From Procambarus clarkii (lineage: Eukaryota; Arthropoda; Malacostraca; Decapoda; Cambaridae), in NCBI RefSeq assembly GCF_040958095.1, contig NC_091176.1, forward strand, positions 44,950,355-45,014,354: 64,000 nucleotides of DNA, written 5' to 3'. Positions within the stretch are counted from its first letter, which is position 1, and every line of letters starts with the position of its first letter. Positions 14,601 through 26,889 of the stretch are shown in pieces. The position numbers and the translations under genes are program-made. The notes beneath the pieces were generated by a model that saw only the letters and a program-made list of their open reading frames with translations, was not told where the DNA came from and did no database searches.

Positions 14601-15446
14601 CGAGTAATGAATCAGGTATTACAAGGCGCGACTGGATGTGCAGTGTACATCGATGATATTGTGGTGTTCGCTGATTCCTGGAAGGATCACGTGGATCGAC
14701 TTTTAGATTTGTTCGATCGGTTGGAGAAGGCCAACATGACGATCAACTTGGCAAAAAGCGAGTTCGGGAGAGCCCGCCTGGAGTACCTTGGATATATAGT
14801 AGGGCAAGGCGAGGTTGCTCCGGTAAGAACAAAGGTGGAGGCCATTGACAACTTCCCGGTGCCTAGGAGTAAGAAAGAATTGTTGAGATACCTCGGTATG
14901 ATTGGGTATTACCGGAAGTTCTGTGAAAATTTCTCCACCGTAGCCGCTCCTATGACGAGTTTGCTATCAAAGAGCAAGAAGTGGGAGTGGAATGGAACAG
15001 CACAAGAAGCGTTTGAGAAGACCAAAAGACTGTTGACTGAGGCAACTGTACTAGTGTCGCCAGATTTTGAAGCGCCGTTTACGTTATTTGTAGATGCCAG
15101 TGATATAGGGGCCGGAGCTGTACTGACGCAGCAGAATGATGGAATTTACCGCCCCGTGTCCTTCTTCTCGAAGAAGTTCGTTAAGCACCAGAGGTCGTAC
15201 AGTACAGTTGAGAAAGAGACTTTGGCCCTGGTGATGGCATTGAAACATTTTGAAGTGTATGTGAGTGGGGGGGGACACCCAGTGACGGTGTATACAGACC
15301 ATAATCCCCTAGTTTTCCTGAAGAAAATGAAGCATGCAAACCAGAGATTAACCAGATGGTTTTTATCGCTCCAAGAGTATAAACTGGTGATAACGCACAT
15401 AAGAGGGCGAGACAATGTAGTGGCTGATGCGTTATCTCGAGCCTAG
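11685..15446 (+). CDS. pol: Pol polyprotein: zinc knuckle-PR-INT-RT-RNase H (retrotransposon 2)
   Basis: Open from just after the gag TAG, in the same frame, with no ATG near its start. Counting from 11700: CCHC knuckle CYKCNRSGHMMRDC (about residue 59); aspartic protease RDTGANQS (Asp 132); integrase HHCC (about 390-435); catalytic D (LIDCVGPLP, ~465), D (IQTDQGSVF, ~522) and E (QGALERFHG) with D-X35-E; a GPY/F module (FCGPYTIQ, ~695); reverse transcriptase (about 850-1080) with YIDDIVVF at ~982; RNase H (LFVDAS ~1128, TDHNP ~1199). All catalytic residues are present. The order INT before RT/RNase H is that of Ty1/copia, but the proteins are Ty3/gypsy-like. Expression probably needs readthrough of the TAG or another bypass. 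Confidence 0.93.
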   Translation, partial: PQEGKLPSPPAGGKQENKNVQRRQESNEAPQSMSSTSGPRNSNTSGQSQSHSGAYRRDFSQMRCYKCNRSGHMMRDCRQGKRVVALTTCDPRKKYVDVQQDKPQKVDLMNERYRPFISKGWVGIEGQPEVEVSILRDTGANQSLILRGLIRNDRLLAGSRRIKVHGLLSKSDMPVCAVQLKSDYLSAEVMLGVCPNIPVPGVQVILGNDLCGSKVLPELIVKAVPEVNQKDRGTSGTPDKIDLASILENEAEDSQVIVYPACVVTESDVAAEEDIGDDMAVSTPPREEVNMDMSGLFDEDRAQKNEDSRRQEVKMTLPEKFSVNRADLIRAQKEEFIDLIREAKGGNSCPESPVYYYLDDDVLMRKWRPDKAGADKVWLEKHQVLVPKEFRAAVLELAHSVDMAGHLGVKKTVNKVQEHFYWPNVWKEVKKYCRTCLACQRAGKPAPAIPKAPLKPIPAFGEPFERVLIDCVGPLPRTRKGHEYLLTIMCTATRFPEAIPLRRVTSRAVLDRLQNYIAWVGMPKVIQTDQGSVFQSKLFRETVKGWRVEQVRSSPYHPQSQGALERFHGTLKSLLRIYCAEEGSSWDEALPSVLFAIRDAVVESLGFTPFQLVYGHSVRSPVGVLKEQLTVDRPKVDVGKYVKTFRERLSRARDLAKENLRTSQAEMVRYADRKAKGRKFQGDQVLVLLPVKGSIYESRFCGPYTIQKALGDVNYVIHMPDRPRKSQVCHVNMIKRYYDRDKPLGDEEPMETPLQATVLCGGDGKGIEEENCKLEKADGAKISNTESLAKIGERLGHLEDDQRQELVEILRRNKSLFTDVPRRHRGTVHEVNVGSAEPIKQHPYRVNPEKAAAMRAEVKYLLDNDLAEVSDSDWSSPCLLVKKSDGTYRFCTDYRKVNALTVADSFPIPRIDDCIDRIGSARYVSKIDLLKGYYQIPLSEEAKRISAFVTPDGLYQYKVVPFGMKNSGSCFQRVMNQVLQGATGCAVYIDDIVVFADSWKDHVDRLLDLFDRLEKANMTINLAKSEFGRARLEYLGYIVGQGEVAPVRTKVEAIDNFPVPRSKKELLRYLGMIGYYRKFCENFSTVAAPMTSLLSKSKKWEWNGTAQEAFEKTKRLLTEATVLVSPDFEAPFTLFVDASDIGAGAVLTQQNDGIYRPVSFFSKKFVKHQRSYSTVEKETLALVMALKHFEVYVSGGGHPVTVYTDHNPLVFLKKMKHANQRLTRWFLSLQEYKLVITHIRGRDNVVADALSRA

Positions 15447-15469
15447 CCACTAGAATAACTCTCAAAAAT

Positions 15470-15482
15470 AAGGGGAGGGGAG
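15470..15482 (+). other. Polypurine tract of retrotransposon 2
   Basis: The purine run aaggggaggggag lies immediately before the TGTTATG start of the 3' LTR and about 25 bp after the pol stop. Confidence 0.85.
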
Positions 15483-17909
<2,427 letters not shown>

Positions 17910-18790
17910 TGTAAATAAGACACACGATAATATATGACATAATTTGTACTCCTTACAACTCAAGGTCATTCTGTAGTTGGTAACTTAGTTAATAAAGCTC
18001 CCAAGCGGGCTCTGGCTACCCTATGGCTCACAGTCCCAATCCTGGAACCGTGCACACCTCCACCACACCTGCCCACCGGTGACACACATATATAAACCCT
18101 CTAGGAAACTTGGACTCTCCACGGGAGACATCTCCCTTCACGCAGGGTGCAGTCGCACCTCCACAGCTTTCCAGTATCATCTATTGATACTGGTGATGGC
18201 TCAAAAGAGCCACCACTTACGAGCTATTCATGCCCGTGCAACCTTTTGGGTGGCTTAATCTTCATCAATCAATGAATCTGGATTCTCTCTCTTATGAAAA
18301 ATCACCAAAGACTGCCTGAGTACTCTACCCTATCTTGCAACCCTGTTAATATAGTATGGTGCTTACCTGACTATACGGCCGGAGACAAACCCTCAGTTAG
18401 CAAGGCCTGGTCGTCCAAGATACACCTCCCATCAAGTCAAGATGGCGTCCACCGCTCTTGCGTCATCGCCCCTTAATATTCTATGCTTTATATTTTCAAC
18501 CAAACTCTTTATTTACTTTATTTACCATATTCCCCATGCATGATTTTTGATTGAGTCCATATTTCCCTCACATAGTTAGGCTATTCCGGTTCACATTATT
18601 CCTAAGAATCTCCAGCTGAGAAGGTACTACTTTGCTGGGCGGAGTATTACTGGTGACTCGCGGCCTCCCAGATATCAGCTGTAGATTTATTCCAACAAAA
18701 CATTGTCTACTGTGTCTACCAACAATTTATAATTGAAACTAACCTCCACAGGAGGTAAGGTTCGTAATAGACACTCAACACGCAGACAAC
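17910..18790. other. Non-coding segment containing a run of hairpins
   Basis: No convincing ORF. At 18123-18251 lie at least four perfect short inverted repeats in a row: GGGAGA/TCTCCC (18123-18136), GGTGC/GCACC (18146-18159), CCAGTATCA/TGATACTGG (18171-18193) and TGGCTC/GAGCCA (18197-18212). Weaker ones follow to 18251. Possibly a dispersed repeat, but there is only one copy in the window. Confidence 0.6.
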
Positions 18791-18799
18791 TATAGTTTT

Positions 18800-19613
18800 C
18801 ATCAGAGAGACAGACACAGACAGGCAGAGACAAAGACATCTAGTGACAGAGACAAACAGTAGAAAAATGGAAGGATATATGGCTGGAAAGATGGATAGAC
18901 AGATAACTAGATGGATGGGTTAATGGTTGTCTAGGTAGAAGGATAGATAGACGAAAAGATAGATGGAAATATAGTTGACATGATTAACGGATAGAAAGAT
19001 AGTTAAGTGCATGGATAGATAGATGAATAGAAATCTAGTTGGAAAGATAGTTAGATAAATGAATAGAAAGCTAGTTGGAAACATTACTAGGTAGATAGAT
19101 AGATAGATAGATGGATAGATTAATGAATAGATGGATAGATTAATAGATTCATGGATAGATGAATAGATTAATGTATAGATGGATAGATTAATGGATAGAA
19201 GGCGAAACTGATAGATTAATGGATAGAAACCTAGATGGATAGATTAATGGAAATAAAACTAGATCGAAATATTAATGGATAAATGGATAGAAAGCTAGAT
19301 GGATAAATTAATGGATAGATAGCTGCACAGATGGATTGATAGAGCGATGGATGCAAAGATTGATGTATGTATATAGATAAATGGACAGAGAGAAGGGCAG
19401 ATGAATGGATTGATGGATGCATAGATGGATGGATGTGTAGGTTGATGCATAGATATATAAATAGATGGATAGATCGATGGATACAGGGACCGACGGGTAG
19501 ATAGAAGTATAGATAAATAGATCGATGAGTAGATGTATGGACAAATGGATTGATGTACAAGTGGACAGACAGAAATATAGATATAAGGATTTATGGATTG
19601 CTAGATGGATAGG
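18800..19613. repeat. Degenerate GACA then GATA/GATG array
   Basis: Starts with GACA/GAGA-rich sequence (about 18808-18865), then ~0.75 kb of imperfect gatagatggata-type tetranucleotide repeats. The Ser/Tyr/His-rich minus-strand frames are repeat products. Confidence 0.9.
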
Positions 19614-19858
19614 GTCTCGTAGCCTGGTGGATAGCGCGCAGGACTCGTAATTCTGTGGCGCGGGTTCGATTCCCGCACGAGGCAGAAACAAATGGGCAAA
19701 GTTTCTTTCACCCTGAATGCCCCTGTTACCTAGCAGTAAATAGGTACCTGGGAGTTAGTCAGCTGTCACGGGCTGCTTCCTAGGGGTGGAGGCCTGGTCG
19801 AGGACCGGGCCGCGGGGACACTAAAGCCCCGAAATCATCTCAAGATAACCTCAAGATA
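19614..19858 (+). mobile_element. tRNA-derived SINE
   Basis: The head (19614-19684) folds like a tRNA: a 7-bp acceptor stem gtctcgt/acgaggc, a perfect B box ggttcgattcc (19663-19673) and an anticodon-loop region actcgtaa, suggesting tRNA-Thr (CGT). A ~170-bp unrelated body follows (agtttctttcaccctgaatg...) and ends in a repeated tail, atctcaagataacctcaaga. It is inserted within GATA/GATG repeats. The body without the tRNA head is found again at 34863-35030. Confidence 0.85.
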
Positions 19859-20016
19859 TGGGTAGATGGGTAGATAGATGAATAGATACATTCTTAAATA
19901 GGCTGATGGTTAGATACCAGTTATATAGATGAATAGGTAGATTGAGAAAGACGGACAGATAGATGGATATATTGATTGTTGGGGGAGTTGATGGAGAGAT
20001 AAATGGATAGATGTAT
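19859..20016. repeat. GATA/GATG array
   Basis: Continuation of the tetranucleotide array between the SINE and the solo LTR. Confidence 0.85.
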
Positions 20017-21044
20017 TGTTACGGACCCGAGCCCAGCGTCCGAGCACGGAGCAGTGACGACTTCGCCATCTGTGAGTCCGCTCCCGAAACCCCCTCCAAA
20101 TGGGCGACGCCATCTAGCGAGGGCGGGATATACCGGCCACAGGGGCTGGTTTCCCGTCTTGATCAGCTCATACCATAGCCGCTGCTGACCTCTGGTGAGG
20201 TGGCGCTTAGACAGCAACACCATCTATGTAGTGGATAGGTGGATGTTTGTGTCTAAGCCGGTAAGTGAGGTGCCCTAGAGTGTAACTAGTACTGATGACG
20301 TGTCTAATTACAGAGTCGACCTGGGACTGCTGTATTGGACGATGGGGCAGTCTACCCAAGGCAGCCAAAGTCTCTCCACGTGTTTGCTGAAGAAGCTGTG
20401 AGTTGCTCCCGGACGAACACTGCTGAGAGTGTTAGCCTGCCTGTGACGTGGCAGAGTTGAGTTGAGTTGACGTCGTACCCGGAGGTTGACTGGTGGAAGA
20501 GACTAGCCACTGTGGTGCTATATAGAGGAGAGTGATCAGCGGAATCACACGAGGCTCCTGCCTAGGGCTCGCAACCCTAGTATCGGTCGTGGAGTGGCCT
20601 ACGCAGCAGAGCTGATTGGAACCTGCCAGCTACAGGCTGGATTTGTGGCTGAAGGCCTCCACGACGGTGCACCCAGTGGGACTGTGATTTGGCTGGCCTG
20701 TAGCCTGGGTAGATTCGCCTAGAGAATCGAAGGATTCATCGTGAGGCCACAAGAAGAGAACCAGGGCTACTCATCGTGAGCACCGTAGAGCATCCTGTGT
20801 CTTCGGAGGAAGACAAGTTATTGTATATAAGTGTAGTTATAGCCCCAGCGAGTGACTGTGATATATTTATTAATGGTGGTGGTAGAAATATATATACATA
20901 GTAGTGAATTCGTATCCCTTCCCCTTTAATTTACTTGCGTTACGGAACACACCCCTTGAAAGCCACTACTAACTTGGGGCCGGATACCCAAACTCTAATA
21001 ACATCAGAGAAGAACCCCAGTTGCGACCCAATAGGGCCGTAACA
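20017..21044. mobile_element. Solo LTR (1028 bp) with 5-bp target duplication
   Basis: Begins TGTTACGG and ends CCGTAACA, an 8-bp terminal inverted repeat starting TG and ending CA. It is flanked on both sides by tgtat (20012-20016 and 21045-21049). No ORF. This is what recombination between two LTRs leaves. Its sequence is unrelated to the other LTRs in the window. A small complete non-autonomous element is a less likely alternative. Confidence 0.8.
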
Positions 21045-21175
21045 TGTATAGATGCACAGATTGATGGATAGATGGATGTATATAAGAATAGATTAATGGA
21101 TAGACAAATAGAGAGATAGGTGGACAGATAGATAAATAGAGAGATAGGTAGAAGGATAGATAGATAGACAGAGTG
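21045..21175. repeat. GATA/GATG array
   Basis: The tetranucleotide array resumes after the solo LTR and leads into the repeat core at 21176. Confidence 0.85.
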
Positions 21176-21855
21176 GAGACAGACTCAGGCAACTCCGGGT
21201 ATTCCCCCAGTGCCATATATGGCACAAATGCTCTCAAACGTCCCCATGGTATCAAAAAACAATAAATGTTTAATATTTATGGTGACATTATTCACAAGAA
21301 ATATAAACTCAAAATATGTATATTACTGAATGGAAACACATTACTTGTATCGTGCTACTTACTCCAAACTTTACGTGAGAATGTCTGTCTGTCTGTTTGG
21401 CTGTTCGACGTTGGAGGCCACACGGTTGAGGCTAGCAGCGTCCATATTGACAGAGAGAATGGTCGGGTGTACAGGATGAACAATGGATGGTTCGGGAGGT
21501 CAGAATTGAAGAGGTAAAAGCGTGCCAAGGTCACATTCACACCACCACTAAGATGTTTGGTAATTAAAGCCGTCTGCTCAGCTAAATATTTTCAAAACAA
21601 ACGTTCAGAGTAATCTTTTTGTCTTATGGTAATATGTATCATTATACATTGATTTAGGGAAAATTAACATAAATTTCATGCGGTAAATAATTTGGCCGTA
21701 CTCACATAAAACAGACGTTCTTCCACAGCTTTAAAGGTTTCTCAAGCCCCGGCCCTTTATCAGAGTAATGGGTAACTATTATTTGTTGAGTGTTTCACAT
21801 GCTCTCCTAAGCTCCTCTCGCAGGTGATCATTAGATAATAATATTACTGGTAAAA
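21176..21855. repeat. R-family repeat core, copy 1
   Basis: Starts with actcaggcaactccgggt and contains ttggaggccacacggtt (about 21409), then a shared order of blocks (aggatgaaca, ctaaatatttt, gtaatatg, gggaaaattaac, cataaaacagac). The same blocks in the same order occur at about 47610, 48972 and 50482. It is followed by GAGA/GACA-rich and then GATA repeats, as in the other copies. No protein is evident. Confidence 0.75.
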
Positions 21856-22196
21856 GGGAGAGAGGGAGGGAGGGAGAGACCGAGAAATACAAAGTCAGAG
21901 ACAGACACACGCAGTCAGTAACAGAACAACAGACTGTGAGAAGAAATACAGACTGATAGAAAGAGAAAGAGAGAGACGCAGAGACAGAGACAGTAAGGAG
22001 ATAAACAGAGTGCAAATATATGTATGCATAGAGAGATGGATAGATAGATGGATAGACTGATGGATATACTTTTGGATAGAGGGATATATAGACAGATGAG
22101 AAGATTGATAGATAGATGGATGAATAAATAGATGGATGGATTAAAAATAGAACCAATTTAAACAGTGAGAATGTTAATATAAACTGTGTATTTCTC
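21856..22196. repeat. GAGA/GACA then GATA/GATG repeats
   Basis: Purine-rich gagagagg/gacagaga sequence, then imperfect gatagatgga repeats to about 22140, then ~55 bp with no assigned feature before the LINE. Confidence 0.8.
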
Positions 22197-24390
22197 GTAC
22201 TCACCTAGTTGTGCTTGTGGGGGTTGAGCTCTGGCTCGTTGGTCCCGCCTCTCAACTGTCAATCAACTGGTGCACAGATTCCTGAGCCAACTGGGCTCTA
22301 TCATATCTATATTTGAAACTGTGCATGGAGTCAGCCTCCACCACATCACTTCCAAGTGCATTCCACCTGTTAACTACTCTGACACTGAAAAAGTTCTTTC
22401 TAACGTCCCTGTGGCTCATGTGGGTACTCAGTTTGCACCTGTGTCCCCTTGTTCACGTACCCACCGTATTAAACAGTTTATCCTATTCAATATGTAAATT
22501 CCTCAGAGAATTTTATGAGTAGTGATCATATCTCCCCTTACTCTTTTGTCTTCCAGTGTTGTGAGGTGCATTTCACGCAGCTTTTCCTCGTAATTCATGC
22601 CTCTTAGTTCTGGGACTAGCCTAGTGGCATACCTCTGAACTTTTTCCAGTTTTTTGTGCTTGACAAGGTACAGGCTCCATGCAAGGGGGGCCGCATACTT
22701 AAGGATTGGTCTTACATATGTGGTATAAAAGATTCTGAATGATTCCTTTCACAGGTTCCTGAAGGCAGTTCTGATGTTTGCCAACCTCGCAGAAGCCGCA
22801 GATGTTATTCTTTTGATGTGGGCTTCAGGAGACAGGTTTGGCGTTATATCAACACCTAGATCTTTCTCTCTGTCCGTTTCATGAAGGACTTCTTCTCCCA
22901 TTTTGTTTTCTGTGTCTGGCCTCCTGTTTCTACTGCCTAGCTTTATTACCTTACATTTACTCGGGTTTAACTTTAGTAGCCATTTGTTGGACCATTCATT
23001 CAGTTTGTCTAAGTCCTCGTGTAGCCTCCTACTATCGTCCTCTGTCTTAATCCTCCTCATAATTTTTGCATCATCAGCAAACAATGAGAGGAACGATTCT
23101 ATACCTTCAGGGAGATTATTTACATATATCAGAAACAGTATAGGTCGAAGGACTGAACCCTGCGGGACTCCAATGGGGAAGTCTCGCCAATCTGAGACCT
23201 CGCCCCTTACAGTGACTCGCTGTCTTCTGTTGCTAGGTACTTCCTTATCCAATGGAGAACCTTCCCTTTGACTCCTGCCTGCATCTCCAGCTGTTGCACT
23301 TGCCTCCTGTGTGGTACTGTGTCAAAGGCTTTTTGGCAATCCAAAAATATGCAGTCTGCCCACCCTTTCTTTTTCTTGCTTGATTTTTTGTTGCTTGGTC
23401 GTAGAATTCACTTAATCCTGTGAAGCATGACTTGTCATACCTGAATCCATGTTGATGTTGTGTTACAAAGTTCATTCGCTCCAGATGTTCCATTAGCTTT
23501 ATTCGCACAATCTTCTCCATCAGCTTGCATGGTATGCAAGTTAGGGACACTGGCCTGCAATTCAGTGTCTCCTGTCTATCCTCCTTCTTGTATATAGGGA
23601 CTACATTAGTTGTCTTCCAAATTGTTGGCAGTTCCCCTGTTACCAGTGATTTGTTATACACTATGGAGAGTGGTAGGCATAGTGCTTCTGCTCCTTTCCT
23701 TAGGATCCAAGGGGAGATTGCGTCTGGGACTATAGACTTTGTCACATCCAACTCTAGCAAGAGCTTCCTTACATCTCCACTGGTAATCCCAAACTCCTCT
23801 AGTGGTACCTGGTTAACTATTCCCTTTCTTATCTCTAGAACTTCTCCTTGCTCTAATGTGAAGACCCACTGGAATTTCTTATTCGGTTCCTCACACACTT
23901 CCTTGTCGTTTGTAGTGAATCTGTCTGCCCCTATCCTCAGTTTCATTACCTGTTCCTTCACTGTTGTTTTTCTCATGATGTGGCTGTGCAGTAATTTAAG
24001 TTGCGTCTTGTCCTTGCTTGCTTGCATTGTCGCTTTCGTATTGCCCTCCTGCCTCTTTTCTCATCCTGACGTATTCATTCCTGGCTCTCTTGTATCCTTC
24101 TCTGCTTTCAAGTGTCTTGTTATTTCTATAGTTTCTCCACGCTCTTTACTTAGTTGCTTTGCTAGTTTTCATCTCTGATTAAACCTAGGTTTCTCACCTG
24201 CATTTCCATTTTTTAGCTTTTGGACTGGGACGAACTTGTCTGCTGCTTCCATGCACTACTGCGTGATGTATTCCATCATGTCTTGCGCCGTCTTTCCCCT
24301 GAGCTCTGTTTCCCATGTTATATCTGTCAGGAATTTTCTTATCTCCAAATAGTTTCCCTTTCGGAATGCCACCATTTGGATTTCAGTTCA
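22197..24390 (-). mobile_element. LINE copy A (5'-truncated, minus strand)
   Basis: The 3' end on the minus strand reads ...acaactaggtgagtac. From there, sequence homologous to the copies at 55334 and 60163 runs to about 24390. It includes reverse transcriptase and part of the region just downstream of the endonuclease, but no endonuclease itself. Several frameshifts. GATA-type repeats lie beyond both ends. Confidence 0.85.
22749..24027 (-). pseudogene. LINE reverse transcriptase fragment (copy A)
   Basis: Two overlapping frames make up one broken RT. The 23245-24027 frame has the N-terminal RT blocks (ETLNCRPVSLTCIPCKLMEK, HQHGFRYDKSCFTGL) and then loses frame. The 22749-23252 frame has GVPQGSVLRPILFLIY, the catalytic FADDAKIM and the thumb-like WSNKWLLKLNPSKCKV. 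It is of Jockey/CR1-type non-LTR RT character. The frameshift near 23250 and the 5' truncation rule out activity. Confidence 0.85.
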
Positions 24391-24884
24391 TATAATATCA
24401 CTCATATATATATAACCCACATATATCACACATATAATCCCACTTGGTCAAATAGATGTATTGATAGATGGATACATAGATGGAATAGATAGACAGAAAG
24501 ATGGATAGATTTTTAAATATACAGTCCACATACTAAAATTTAAATTAAGTATGTACTTAGCCAAATAATTCCATATTGTCAAAGAGATGTATAGATAGAT
24601 GGATGGATAGATGGATAAATAGATGGATAGATAGATGTATAGCTAGTTGAAAAGATAAATGGATATATAGATGGAGAGATATATGAACATTTTAATTGAT
24701 GGATGCAAAGATGGAAAAATTGATGGATGGCTAAATAGTTAGTTGGAAAGATAAAGAAATAGATAGATGGATTGATAGACAGATGGAAAAATGGAAGACA
24801 GGCAGAGCCTCACAATGGCAGGTATACCCAGAGTGCAGTATATATATCAGGAAGCAGTTTACATAATTGTTAAGGTGTCACACG
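24391..24884. repeat. Microsatellite-rich spacer with GATA/GATG array
   Basis: A short atatata/acacata stretch (24407-24440), then imperfect gatagatgga repeats interrupted by about 70 bp of AT-rich sequence, to about 24800. Confidence 0.8.
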
Positions 24885-25585
24885 TGTGACGATAATCTCC
24901 TTCAAGAGATTGAGCCTGCTCTTCCCTCCAAAAGACGTCGACATAAACATCTATATAAAACAAGTATGGAAGAAAAATCCAACAACGACAACACCAGCAA
25001 GGTTTGCCAGAGCGCAAAACGTATGCAGCCAGGAACACCTGCTCCACCTCAAACCGCCAAACTACCTGTCTTGTCGCCGGCTCCTCGCTGATTGGCCGTC
25101 GGTCCAGCTCCTACTGCACTCTACCCACCATACTACTTGATGTCTGGGGCCGCCACGACCTCAGTCTTCAGAATATTCAGTGCTTTTGTAAGGTTAACAC
25201 GTCTTCTTGGTAGACTAAGCTGTGGCTTACGTGTACTAAGAGAGGTGATAGCTTAAAGCCAATATTCCTGCACCTCTCATTTTATTGTATATTGCACAGC
25301 TTGTTATTACTCACTTGTCTTAACGTAACTTTTCATTTTGTCATTTGATTATTCTTATTATTTTGATTGATTGATTTTATTATACGAATTTGTATGTCCA
25401 TTTTATTCATGTTTTGCTTTCTTTAACGTAATTAAAATTCCATTGTTAAAATTTACTTGTGTTTTGTGTGTCTTCTCCTTACCTTACCACAGGCGAAGTT
25501 CCAGATTTTCTATTTTTTTTGACTCTATGTGACGAAGCCATACCCCTAGCTTTGAACAGCCGAACACCAACGCGTTACCGTCACA
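24885..25585 (+). mobile_element. Solo LTR related to retrotransposon 1
   Basis: 701 bp, TGTGACG...CGTCACA, similar along its length to the LTRs at 461 and 5794 but in the opposite orientation and clearly diverged. It is flanked by the direct repeat cacg (24881-24884 and 25586-25589), a likely 4-bp target duplication. No internal region, so a solo LTR. Confidence 0.88.
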
Positions 25586-26889
25586 CACGTTACAGAACAT
25601 GTAAAGTGACATGTGTGCGGAATATTTACTTGTGAAGGGAATATTTATTTTAAAAATATTAGATTTCAATAGCATCAGTTTCAGTTAAATATTTGTTCAA
25701 TTAAATTATATTTTATTATTTGGAAAATAGTGCACTGTATTTTTTAAAAACTCCATATAAATAATTCCTCACATATATGGGGGTATTTACATATATAAAT
25801 AACTAAATTGAAATAAATCAGTTACTTCTTATTATTGAGACTTCAGATTATTTAAATTAACTAAATTTGGGTATTTCTAATAAGGAAAATAAATGTTAGT
25901 TTAGCTTAACAGGAGCTTTTGGTTTAGCTGGGACGCGTGTCAGTCACGTGAGCCCGACATCCCTCATGTCGACTTGTGGCTATTGTGTCTCTCTCTGGGG
26001 ACGATCCTTATTCTGGATAATACCAAACTCAGTTTCTTTGAGATTGAACATCAGGCTATTGACAAATTACATTATAATATAAATCACGAATATTGTTCAC
26101 TTTATTCAATTACAAATTATTGCGAAATTTTCGTCTACAGTGCTTACCCCTGGGGCTGGTGTTTCCTACCTTCTAACCATACTCTCTGTAACTATGTGGC
26201 AACACTGTTTTTTAAGGAGTGAGTACGGGACTGAGGTATTTCCCTTGTTATGGGAGAGATCAGTGAGCAGGAGCATCATAGGAGTTTCGTTAACACAAAA
26301 GAAAACCCAGCACGGCTACACTCGTGTGTCCCGCTAGGAAGTCCATGATGGACCGTCTCATCTCCTTCGGCAGGGAGCATTCATGTCCCATAAATTTTTC
26401 TCTTATTTTACAACTTAAGGAATGGTATTTACTTAAGGAGAGGTAAATACCTCTCCCGGAAGTTTCAGTTTCAATACCATAGGACTGGTAAGTCGGGAAG
26501 AGAAGAATGGGGCGGCTTCAGAAATCTTGAGCGAGGAACTGGAGACGAGGTGAAGAGGTGAGATGAAAGATCGGTGGCACAACCACCGTGGGTAAGAATT
26601 GCAGCTGATGCTGTAGTTTGGTTGTAGAGTGGAGTGTTCATTGTTGCTCGCTGATGTGTCTTGCAGGAGGCAGGACTTCTCGTCGCGGTGTTCTTTAAAA
26701 CAGCTGGCAGTTGAGGGTTGATTACAGATGTTGATGTTAAATCATTTCGTTATTGGTCTTCTTTTTTGTTGACGATTTCATCAAACTCTGGTCTTTGGTC
26801 TTCTTCTTGGACTTGTCGGTCTTGGTCGTGGTAGTCTGACTTGGTGCTGGCCTTGTGGTGCTATCGTTGGGTGTTGTTGGTGAGGTGTC
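25586..26889. other. AT-rich DNA with no feature seen
   Basis: About 1.3 kb of apparently single-copy sequence. Short ORFs only; no recognisable protein, RNA or element. Confidence 0.5.

Noticed and set aside
19614..19684. Functional tRNA-Thr (CGT) gene
   Set aside because: It is fused to a SINE body that recurs at 34863 and ends in a repeated tail, so it is a tRNA-derived SINE head.
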